From Ectocarpus siliculosus (Eukaryota; Sar; Phaeophyceae; Ectocarpales; Ectocarpaceae), in NCBI GenBank assembly GCA_000310025.1, contig FN649744.1, positions 988,587 through 1,052,586 of the forward strand: a stretch of 64,000 bases of DNA, in the 5' to 3' direction. Every line of letters begins with the position of its first letter. Position 1 is the stretch's first letter. Below the pieces are notes generated by a model, which was not told the DNA's origin, did not search any database, and saw nothing but the letters and a program-made list of their open reading frames with translations. Positions 39,825-50,317 of the stretch are shown in pieces. Position numbers and translations under genes: made by a program.

Positions 39825-41465
39825 CTGTCCACCTCCATGACCCTGACGCCCACAGTGTCCCCGACTTTGACGATATCTCTCGCTGGCGGGGCAGGCAGCT
39901 TGTCGGTCATGTTGGACACATGCAGCAGGCCCTGCTGGTTGCGAAGCAGCTCCACCAAGCAACCGTATTCGTGCACTGTCGTCACTGTCCCCTCGTAGAA
40001 GTCCCCCTGGAATGTGTTGTGGTTGCATTTCAATTGGAGGCAACAGACGGGTCGTGTTCTGGTGAAAGGAAATAAAGAGCAGTGCGTTGGAGAACTAGAG
40101 GTGCCTAAACATGCAAAGGGTGATTTCAAGAGTAATGTGAAAGTACGGCACCATTGAGTTCGGTACAGGTTTGGAACAGGGAATCGAAAAAAAAGTGATA
40201 TATAGGGCACGGGGTAGCTCCAACAGGAAGCTGGGCCATCTAACACATCGCCCCAAATGCTGTAATAATACAAATTCGAGGTCGATACCTTACCCTTGTA
40301 ATCCGAATACAGTCTACAACGAGAGTTCGAAGGCACGTTGAAAAGGAGTTCGCCAGAAAACAGTTGAAATTTCGACAAGCCTAAACCTCCTCGATTTAAT
40401 CAAAAGCCAACCCACCAACAAAACAACGATCAACACTCTCGTGCAAGTGTGCGTCAGGCAGGCATCACATGACGCAGAACTGACACACCCTTGCCTGAAA
40501 ATAAATTTCAACCGGGAAACGTGGAAAAGCTGCAGGCAAAGAAAATCGGATGGCATTCGCCACGCGCAGTCATCTGGGCCTTGCGTAGAAAATCCACGGA
40601 GCAATTCGGAGCATTCACCCTACCGCCCACGCCGTTTGTTGTATTGCTGAGAGCGACGTCTTCTCAGCCGGTTTCGCCCCGTCGATGCGGTAGTGAAAAC
40701 ACACACACAATAAGGCGCACACCTCTTCGATTTCGTGCACCAGCTCTCGCACGAGCCTCACTGCCCCAGCTACGCTTTGGGCGTTGTCGGAGAACACCAC
40801 CGCTCTTCCCTCGGTGGAAAGGTCCAGTGCCACGCCGAAGTTTTCTTCGATGCCCTTCATGGTCTGCGGTTATACCAGTCGAGTTTGAAGCAGGTCGGGC
40901 CAGGCAGTTGAGGGACAAAGGTTCTTGCTTTCGACGGCAATAAAACCAACGTCAGCAGTTCGATCTCGATTAACAGTCTCTGGATTGATCCACTGCTGGT
41001 GGGTATTGATTGACACATGATGACCCATACGGCCGTAACATTGAGTGAGCAATACTACATGCGTTACCAACAAGGTCACAGGGAGATCGCTAGATCCCCA
41101 TCATGCGGGGATTTGGAACCCTTGCGAGGTAAAGTATGTACGAGGGGATTCGGCGAAATCCGACGGAACGTAACACGACACACAGGCTGCCGGTCTCGTT
41201 TGACACCGCGGGCCACGACGATCTTTCTCCACGTCGGCCTCGATATCTTTTGAAGACAGCTTCAACGGATGCCAACAAATCGCGGGATCGATTGAACAGA
41301 CGGTTTCACAAACCGAAGCCGGCATGGCCGTTACCATACCTGCCCCTGGAAGCCGACCAGGTCCTTCTTCCGGTCGGCCTCGAAGTGGACGATCTCGCAC
41401 CGGGGGGCTCTGTCCTTTAGAGTACCGTTGGGCGACCCGATCGCTTTCTTCATCGCCTTCAGGAC
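39825..41465 (-). other. PNPase KH and S1 RNA-binding domain exons
   Basis: 41340-41465 encodes the [15 protein letters not shown] helix and the start of KH (KDLVGFQGQ). 40723-40863 gives [20 protein letters not shown] and the C-terminal KH helix. 39825-40006 is an S1 fold ([20 protein letters not shown], then [12 protein letters not shown]). S1 breaks off one strand before its end (expected GRxRLSRK), which must be on a further exon that I did not find downstream. Confidence 0.9.
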
Positions 41466-42851
41466 CTTGAAAACCAAAGCGAATAGGAAACAGTTGATTT
41501 GACCTACTCAACAAAAGGCTTGTGTGGTGTGCTCGATTGCTCTGTAGTGGTTCGGTTAGATCACGCGTGTATGTGTAGTTCACAAGAAGACAAAAGCGAC
41601 AGACAACGCTAGGGCCGCGCCGATGCAGCTTATCCTCTCGCCAGTCGGCCCTTGGGATTAAACCAAACTCAATACGTTATGTGCTACTAGCCCGTCCGTC
41701 CCTCCGCCATTATTCCTATCTACGCACCTGTGCACGGCCTGCCTTGGCAACCCTGAGCGCTTCGCTTAGAACTGGTAGAGGAACACCCCCCCTGAGTTTC
41801 ACGTCAAGCTGATGGAAGGCAGGAACGACGCGGGAGAAGACGAAAATCGATCCAAATGAAACAACAACCGAAGGAAAATAGCAGGAGAAACCAAGAAGAC
41901 GACGAAGTAAAACGGAGACGAAAAACTATGTGAAACGAAACTGTCGCGGATTTTGACACGTCAAACCCACGCTAAAACTATCCACGTAATTTGCAATGCG
42001 CCGAACCCCAGATTTCCTCTCGGCACCATGGCCTTCATGCAACACGAACGCCGTATAGGTCAAACCAGATTGACGGCAACAACGAGAGACAGTCCACAAC
42101 GGCCCTCTGTCACAGGCAAGGGCATATAAATCGGATGGGTATAAATCAATAAATACCTGAATCGCTGTGATGCCCGTCGCCGTCCCCGCCACCTTGAAGT
42201 CCATATCCCCGTAATGGTCCTCTGTCCCCTGGATGTCCATCAGGATCGAGTGCGGCCCGATGTCCTCTCCGTCCGCAGGTGCGTCCGTCGTCATCAATCC
42301 CACTACAACCGTGGATAGAGGCAACAGGCGGTGGCCGCGGCGGCGGGTGTCCCGTTGTCAAGACGGAGTCAGGCGTGGCTACCGTACACTAGACTCGGTT
42401 CGTCAAACGTCGGGACAAATAGCACACCAGACAGAAGACACAGCCAATCAAATCACACAGACGTAGTGCACCAACGCTGGAAACAGGCATGAAATGCTGG
42501 CGCGGGGGCGGGGTGGGACGGAATGCATGACTTATTCTCGGTCGCGGCGTTTATCGTTTCATAGTCCACCGTAAATACGAGGGGAGGGCGTTTGCGGGAC
42601 ACACGGACGCACAAACGCAGGTTTGCGCCCCCAAGAAACATTAGGCCACCATTCTGCTCAGCATTTCGGGATAAGTATTGCCAGCTCCCGCCACTCCTCC
42701 TTGATTTTCGGGATTTTCGGGCAAACAGGTGTGCTCTTATCACAGCCGCCGTGTCGACGGCCGCCGAAGGTGCTATCGTCGTTGATCCAGGCACACCCCA
42801 TCTATGTGCGCTCCCATCCACCACCGGAATTCTGAAGACCGTCAGGCCGCA

Positions 42852-42929
<78 letters not shown>

Positions 42930-45900
42930 GCAGCAGAGGCAGCAGCCAGCGGCGTTTTTCTCACTCTCACCCTTACTCTCATCCTCGAACCCTTCCCTAC
43001 TCTCACCGGCACCGCCATTTCACTCACCGGAAATGCCTCCCACCGGTGAAGAAACCGGCACTCCGGCATCCATGAGGGCCAGAGACGTGGCACACGCTGT
43101 CGCCATCGAAGACGATCCATTGCTCATCGTCACCTTTATCAGGCAAAAATGGTGAAAAAAAAAAAAAAAGCAACGCAGACATGATTTGGTCGAGCCATAA
43201 ACCGTCAGGGGCATACGTACGTCGAAACTATTCCGGGGGCAAACAACACTCGATATGGAGCGAGTGACGCGTCCGTTGCGAATTGTAAATTTTGGCACTA
43301 TTTATTCAGATCTCCAATAGGTGAGATCTTCTACCCTGTTAGTTGCAACAGGCAGCAACGAGATGTTTCGCCAGAAAAATAGAAAGCTCATACTCGCCTC
43401 GGCAGACACGCGCGTGGTGTACGGGAAGGTCTCTGTCTCGGGCATTACGGACAGCACCGCGCGTTCGGCGAGGTTGCCGTGTCCAACCATTCGCCGGTTC
43501 ACAAGTCCCACCTGAAAAAAAAACGGGGGTGGAACACCAAAAACGCAGACAAGCTTTCGCGATTTGTGTGCTTGAACGATGCTTTGCCACCGACTGAAAG
43601 AGGAGAACGCCAAAACCCCCAGTGCCCTAGCCAGGAAGTCATTAATTCACAGTATCTATGTCAACAACAACAGCAGCAGTAGCACAATAACAACGTCAAC
43701 AACAATATCAAACACAGTACCAATATCAACATCAACAGCAGCAAAATAACAACAATAGCAACACAATACCAATATCAACAACATCATCAGCAGCAGCACA
43801 ATAACAACGACAACAACAATAGGAACACAATACCAACATCAACAGCAGCAATAACAACAATAGCAACACAATACCAATATCAACAACAGCAGCAGCACAA
43901 TAACAACGACAATATCAACCACAAGCGCACCCTGCCCGTCTCGTTGACGCAGTAGGGGGGGAACTCGTAATGCAGGTAAAGCCTGGCGTCGAGCGTGTCT
44001 GAGGCCTCTTGTGCTTTGCCGAGGAACCTGCAAAAAAACATGAAGCGCAATCGCGATGAGCGGCAGCAAGTGAACTCGGGCGTGTACAGCCGCAACCCAC
44101 ATCCACAACAAAACAAGACGTTTTACGGAAGCCTTTGAGAACGTGGAGCGTACGCGGGGACGAGGGCAGGACGGCCGCAACAACGCACGACGACGGCGGT
44201 TCGCCGTAGTCTGCTTGGGAACTTCAGATGAGGATGGGCGGGGATAGTTCATGACTGCTTCAGTGTGTGTCAATTCCCGTAGAGAAGTGCACGTTCTGGG
44301 TCACCGCAACAAAAGTATTGCAGCTCGAGGATTGGCACATCCACACAAAGAATAATGACATACTTGGGCGCGGTCCTGCTAGGTGGATGGGAATAAGTCT
44401 TGACCGCATTACAGGTAAATTCCTCCCTCAACAATGCGAGTTTTTGGGTGACAACGGCAATTAAGCTAGGGAATCGCACGGAAGACAAGGGTGGGTCCTT
44501 TTTACCCACGTATCCAAGTGTTACGTACGCCAGCCTATAGCCTCTAGTGCTCATTCAGCCATCCTGGAAGCCTGGGTCACACAGAAGCCTCCCCCAACTT
44601 GAGACCCCCCCACTCTTTCTGCGGTGCATCTATCCACGTGTGCTCCACGACCGGTCAACAAGGAGCGAGGCTATCGGTCTCTCTAGGGAGCAGAAGAGCA
44701 GACTGCCGTGGACACAGACACCTTACCGCTGCGGAGCGGACTCCAGGGCGGGGCCGAGGGTGACGATAGCCAGGGTCTGCGTCTGACCGCGTGTGAACAT
44801 GCCCGACCCGTGCACCGTCGGGAGAACGTCCACCTGCGGACAGACGACCGGCCCAACAGCCAGCACAATGTTGAGGGGGAGGGGGGGGGGAGGGAGGCTA
44901 GGTTGCTTCCGCCTCCGGAAAAAGTCAAGAAACAGCCCAACAGATGTTGAGGGAGGGTCGAATTTCAAGGGATAGGGTTGAGACCACGGCTGGAGTAGAG
45001 ATGAGGCCTTAACGTGGCTGGAGGAAAGAAACAACAACCTGTGTTGTTATACTTTGAAGGGGGTGCAGCATCCAAGGGACGGGGGTAGGACCACTGCGGG
45101 GGCACAGATGTGACCTGAACGTGGCGGGCAGGATGTCCACCGTCGGGTAGGAGAAGAAAAGACCCAAGGAATCGAACGGGGGGTAGTGGATGTGGATGTG
45201 GATGTGGCTGCGGGCGCAATCACCGCTCCGGGGACAATCACCGCACAGCGCCAACAATCGGGCGTGTGTGAGATGGACGGGCCGTGGTGCCGGATGCCGC
45301 CTAGATTGGCAACCAAAATAAACAGACAAACTTTGTTTCCCTTCCTCCCCGTGGGACCCGGGCTGTTAGACCAAGCATACTACAAATAGGCGTAAACTGG
45401 TACCCAGAAAATATGAGGCGAAACACACATCCGTTGTTCCACTTCCGGCTGGTAAACTTCCGCTGATGTCATCGCACGAGCACGAAACTTTACAACGCAA
45501 CACACCTCTCCGGTGAGGTCGCGCGCCTCGTCTTTCCCTCGACCGTCCGGACGACGGCCCTCTTCCACGATCGCCGCCCGCATGGCCCGCTTCAGCACCG
45601 CCTCCGCAGCCGCAACCCTTGCCGCCGGAGGAGCGTCGGGAAAGCTAACGGGGGGAGTTTGGTTACAAGGCGGAGCGAGAGGGTGAGGTCGCAAGAGCGG
45701 GTCAGGCGGTGTGTGTGAGGTTTCCCGTCGTAAGGGCTCACGAAAACGTGGGCGGGTAGGGGCGTGCGTTTTCGCAGTGCAGTGTGCAAGGGGGTGTCGA
45801 GCACCCCAGCAAAAACAGTCGTCGTATTGTATTCTTGCATGTTGGAGAAAGACGTCAAGCGACCATACTAATACAGGGTACCCTCCACAAAGTCAGCGCT

Positions 45901-48900
45901 GTTGTGCCCCGTCCCGTGATGCCGTTCCGTGTGCAAGGAACACTCTTCCCCTCTGTTTCGAGTTCCTGAGGCGAGATGGCTTTTCGGACTGGACAACCAT
46001 ACCCCCAACACAACAAAATATCAAGAGACAAAACCGCCGCCTCTCACCTCGTCGCCAGCGCTTTGCGGACCCTCCCCAGGAGCGCCCCTTCCGCCCTCCC
46101 CCGATCCGCCTTCGAGGGATTTCCACTCTCTCCGGCAGTGGCGTCATCGCCGCCCTTTGGTGGTGCCGCGAAAAGAGCCTTCGCGTCCGGCAGCCCAACA
46201 CGCATGGCCTCTGTGAGCATACCCTGTGGTGTGTGCGTGTCGGCGTGGGGTGTGGTAAAACTCGCTTTGAGACACGTAAGCACACTACAACTACAACGCA
46301 GGAAAAAAAAAAAACTTGTTTCAGGTAATCGGTTCAACCGCGCTAGATACGTACAGACCCCCAAAGCCATCGTTTCGGCAATAAACAACAACGCATGCAA
46401 CCGAAAAATGGCCGTGCACACTCTGCTGTACACTAGCATGCCGATGCCGACACTTCTGACCGGAACAAACTGCTGCCTGGAAGTCATTCGCTCGAGTCCT
46501 CGGTACCGCAAACAAAACACTACGCTGCCACGAAAGGGCCGGGTGAGCATAGTCTAGAGGTCCAGGCGATACAAAATCGCGACAACTCACCGGTGACGGG
46601 GCCGCGTCGGAGCGCGGAAGGACCTTCTCCTTGCCCGCGTCCCGCTGCAGAGCGCGCTGGGCCTCGATCAGCGGCGCCACCTGTTTGTTTCGGCAGTTTT
46701 CCGCGGGTACCGGAACGGCTGCTCGGCATGGTCTTGGCACAGCAGTCACACCACATCGGTTGAGCAGCACAATGGCAACCCAACTGGAGGTTAATAGCCC
46801 CACCTGCATGGCGGTTGAGCGTTCTCTACTTACAGTTGAGCGTTCTCTACTTACTGTTTTCTAATGCTTTTCATTCATACGGTGGTGGTCCGCGTGTAAG
46901 GCCAGTCGCCCTGTTGAAGGCCGGCGAAATCACGTGATACAGGCGGTCACGAACGACGTGAGCGAGCGCGCGTCTCCTTGCTCACATGTTTGTGGGCGAG
47001 CTTGAGGGCCGAGTCCATCAACCGTTCGCCCGTGGGCCCGCCCCCCATTTCGATCATCAGCACCCGGTGCTCGTTTGCCGCGTAGAGCAGGTCGAACCCC
47101 CCGCCGTCGTTCCAAGCGGTGGGCGAAAATGTATCCGGGGAAGGGTTCACCACGAGCTTGCCGTCCACGCGGCCTAATGTTCGTTCGCGTGCGTGTCGGG
47201 ACGAAAAGTTTGTTTGTAGTATAGCATCGATCGCGCTAGCCGGTTGGTTGTGGGAAATACATGAGGCGGTTGTGTTCATTCATGTTGCTTGATTCTCCCA
47301 AATCACCCTGTCGGCAGCAGTTCTGCTCTCACACATTGATCGGATGGATTGGTTGGCTAGACTCCCCTCACCTTCCGAATTCAGTTGAATAAAATGCTTT
47401 CCACAGTGAGGGGTGAAAGTCAAAACAAGACGCGGCCCTCTAAAACCGGTCTCCTGTTTCTGCCGTTTAGAAAAAGAAGGGGAGGCGGCTACAACACTGC
47501 TTCCCCTCACAAACGAACAACACCTAAGTACTACACTTTGTTCCGTTTTTATTCAACGCAACTTCAGACGGGCCCATTGAAGGCTCACACGCCGCACCTA
47601 TTCGCACGCAGCCCGCCGGCCCATCCCAAGGGATGTTGGACACGCAGAGCGCGGCTGAGGCGGCGTTGATGGCAACCACGACCGGGTCGCCACCCGCCTC
47701 CAAAGCTTGCACAGTGGCGACAACCTGCTCCACGACACAACAGGGGGCCACGCAGATGGGTAGTGGGAGGGAGAGAGAGAGAGAAAGACACAAGGGAAGG
47801 GGGAGGAGGGAGTAAAAAAAGGTGAAATGGCTGCAAATCGTGACGAGATCAGATCATACAGCACCAACAGCAACAAGAACCAACGGCGATGACAGCACAA
47901 CCAACAAACAGGGACCTCAGAGCTGCAAAAAGGGGGACACGTCCGCCGGTACATACCATGGGACATGCGGTGGCGACAGACGTGGCTTCAAGTACTGAAG
48001 CATGAACGAAAAATATATGAACAAACGTCGGCACGCATGCAACGTGCACGTCGGCATAACTGGCCGATCAATGAGGCCAATCGTGTCGGAAGGAATGCAC
48101 GACACGCAAATAACACTCAGTCAAGCAGCGGCGGCGCCAAGAAACCGCACGAGCGCAGCCAAAACAAAAATACAGCACAACGGAACGGAACACGGCGTGA
48201 GTGCGCGCATGTGTGTGCATTCGTAATCGTGAGTCGCTGGAACAAAGTGCTGCTTGTCGCATCCCTATTCACGGCGGGCGAACCATGCGTTACGTTTTCA
48301 TGCCCGACAACGGCAGGCAATTACACCAAGACAACACTCGCCGAAAGGTGCTAGCCCCCCCCCCCAGTGATGGAGTGTGAGCCGCGTCCCGACGGCGGGG
48401 ACCCAGGCGACCGGAACTCACCTGCGTGTCGAAGCAGTACCCCGGGGGGAAGAGCGGCCTGAGTACCCTGTCCACCGCCCTCGCCACCAGCACCTCTTCG
48501 TCCGTCTCTCTCCCGTCCCGCCGGTTAGGCGTCCTAGGAATCTTTCCCAGGGCGTGTGCCTGTGCGTGTTGGCGTTCACCGGTGCACGGCACACGAGCAC
48601 CGATGCCACAAAACACACCAAGAGGCGAGGGTATCGAGCAGGTATCAGACACGGTTGTGCGGGCGAGAGGAACACGGCGTGGATCACACAACGACGACGA
48701 CAACAACAGCAGCAGCAGCAACAACAACAACAACAACAAGGTCACGACACGCGAATCAGAGCCTGCTCTTTTTCGTCTCCATTCTGACCTTTTCGCGGTA
48801 GTCGACCGAGAGGGGAAGGAAGCCAGAGTCGTCCATCTCCGCCCTGTTGCTGACGGCCGAAACCATCACCACCGTACCCCCCTGCCTCGCCGTCACGAAT

Positions 48901-49985
48901 CCGTCCGCCAGCTGGGCGATCTGTCCCACGTCATATGCAAAAATAGAAAGAGCAGGCAGCGCCGGGGAGAGTGAACGTAAAACATTTTCGTACGTACATG
49001 GGTGCGCTGCGCTTTCTTGGCGGACGCGCTCGGTGCATGTTTAAGGACGATGCGTTGGGAAAATCGTGGAATCTGGGTGCCTTCCGTAAACGTTTTGGAG
49101 ATACTTTTGTCAAAAGCCGAGTGCACGATGTGACGGCATTATCTGGCTATCCATCAGCTCCTTGGACAAACCGGACACCTGCGTGTTCGTACCCGTAGAG
49201 CCCCTGAAGCGATGTCGTCTCGAGCTAACGCTCGCACAAACGGACGTAGATCGGTCGCGTCGTCAAGGCCGCTGATTTGTCCCGCCAATGGAGACCAAGT
49301 GTAGATACAGACCCATACCCATACCCCGGAACCAGCGCCACAATGGACAGCAAACTAGCAAGTGAAGTGAAGGCGGCAGCACATGGCAATTCGTGTAGCT
49401 TCGAGGGGGTACTGCATTGACCAATACCGGTACATCTGAAGCAGCAGGTCTTGCGCGTACCTATAATAGACGTCAGGTGTCAGGTGCATCTGAAGGTTGA
49501 CTCTTCCGTGTGTAAGGCTCGGGGCGTTTTGTGCTGTGTGCACATCAGCTCACCTTTCCGGTCTCGAACGTGATGCCATTTGCCGTCGCGCTGCCCACGT
49601 TAGAGGATGCCTCCGCCAGTGTCGACATCTTCCGCGGCGATGCTGCCGACCGCAGGCATTCCGCCGTATCCCGTTCAATATGCCGTGCATCTCCATCGGC
49701 CCTAGACAACAACGGATAGCAGCACGAACTGTGGAACCGATGTTCCACTGGCAAAGTCAATGCACCCAACCCAACGCCATTGGCACGATTGCTGGTAGGG
49801 GGAAGCGTGTAGATCATGCCAGCAGCACTGCAGCGATGCCTCGCCAACCCCAGCCGCTGTTGCGTAGTTAGACCCGAGCCATTCGCTGGTGTGAGATGGT
49901 CAGTCGCCATTGGCCGCGCCGTTTTCGAGCGGACCCCATCCCTGGCTATTCTGCGTAGCGGAGTGACCGCCCTCGTTCGCATCAT
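39825..49985 (-). CDS. PNPT1: Polyribonucleotide nucleotidyltransferase (PNPase), PNPT1-type, probably mitochondrial
   Basis: Phosphorolytic 3'-5' exoribonuclease and RNA tailing enzyme of organelles. Seventeen exons join in frame (about 836 codons): 49554-49985, 48789-48920, 48422-48559, 47598-47724, 46986-47173, 46591-46680, 46048-46208, 45506-45644, 44727-44833, 43931-44027, 43398-43511, 43028-43133, 42157-42302, 41728-41808, 41340-41465, 40723-40863, 39825-40006. The start is ATG 49985 ([20 protein letters not shown]), a basic, acid-poor presequence typical of mitochondrial import. Resemblance is closer to animal PNPT1 than to bacterial or plastid PNPase: [10 protein letters not shown] replaces the bacterial IPGGFFRREG, and [10 protein letters not shown] and LHYEFPPY are kept. 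The last visible exon stops in the S1 domain at VRVMEVDR with a split codon and a donor, so the C-terminal exon is missing. The intron after 43398-43511 has a GC donor. Confidence 0.93.
42849..42946. repeat. CAG/CAA microsatellite in a PNPase intron
   Basis: About 33 consecutive CAG or CAA units on the plus strand. They sit in the intron between exons 42157-42302 and 43028-43133, and on the coding strand the run reads CTG/TTG. They are not translated as polyglutamine in the PNPase product. Confidence 0.93.
43661..43918. repeat. Compound AAC/CAG/ATC minisatellite in a PNPase intron
   Basis: Interspersed AAC, CAG and ATA units with a higher-order pattern: the phrase CAGCACAATAACAAC or a close variant recurs around 43674, 43793 and 43892. 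The tract ends only about 12 bp below the donor edge of exon 43931-44027. Confidence 0.9.
46813..46854. repeat. Two-copy 21-bp tandem repeat
   Basis: GTTGAGCGTTCTCTACTTAC followed by A or T occurs twice in direct succession (46813-46833 and 46834-46854), inside the PNPase intron between 46680 and 46986. Confidence 0.9.
46986..48920 (-). other. PNPase first RNase PH domain exons
   Basis: Exons 48789-48920 ([20 protein letters not shown], ending SVDYREK), 48422-48559 ([19 protein letters not shown]), 47598-47724 ([20 protein letters not shown]) and 46986-47173 ([14 protein letters not shown]). The first PH ring half is mainly structural and RNA-binding in PNPases. The domain is complete. Confidence 0.93.
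48689..48739. repeat. GAC/AAC/CAG microsatellite in a PNPase intron
   Basis: Short perfect runs of GAC, CAG and AAC units, about 50 bp below exon 48789-48920, intronic. Confidence 0.9.
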
Positions 49986-50317
49986 CCTCCTCGTGCTCTT
50001 GGTCTAGCCTCTGTCGCCTCGCCCGGCTGCTGCAACCGCCGCGTGCTCACCAGAGATCAGCGCAGAGAGCATGCGGCATGCGGTATAACCAAAAGCTGGT
50101 TCTGGACGGGGACTGGGCATTCTGTCCCCGGATTTCCACATCGAACAATTTGGTTCTCTTGGACCCCCCCCCCCCCCCTTGTTTTTTTATTTTTTTTGCG
50201 TTTTCTCCTCACCACACAGCGGGCCAGCGGGCAGCAGCTCACAGCTCTCACGCGCCGTCGACGTCTCAACCTCATCTCTTTGCCATCCCTCACGGGACGA
50301 TCCATCCTCTATAAACA
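49986..50317. promoter_or_regulatory. Shared upstream region of PNPase and RPL12 (putative bidirectional promoter)
   Basis: Only 332 bp separate the two start codons, which face away from each other. The stretch contains a C homopolymer followed by T-rich runs around 50164-50200. A TATAAA at 50310-50315 lies too close to the RPL12 ATG (50318) to act as an ordinary TATA box. Promoter function is inferred from the head-to-head layout. Confidence 0.5.

Larger units (their letters stand above)
41728..46680 (-). other. PNPase helical linker and catalytic second RNase PH domain exons
   Basis: Helical part: 46591-46680 and 46048-46208. The second PH domain begins in 45506-45644 ([14 protein letters not shown]) and continues through 44727-44833 ([19 protein letters not shown]), 43931-44027 ([17 protein letters not shown]), 43398-43511, 43028-43133 ([20 protein letters not shown]), 42157-42302 ([19 protein letters not shown]) and 41728-41808. 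The GDMDFK aspartates that form the catalytic centre in characterised PNPases are retained, so an active enzyme is expected. Confidence 0.92.

Noticed and set aside
42592-43155. Plus-strand open frame with a long polyglutamine run
   Set aside because: It overlaps secure PNPase exon 43028-43133 on the other strand and consists mostly of the intronic CAG repeat.
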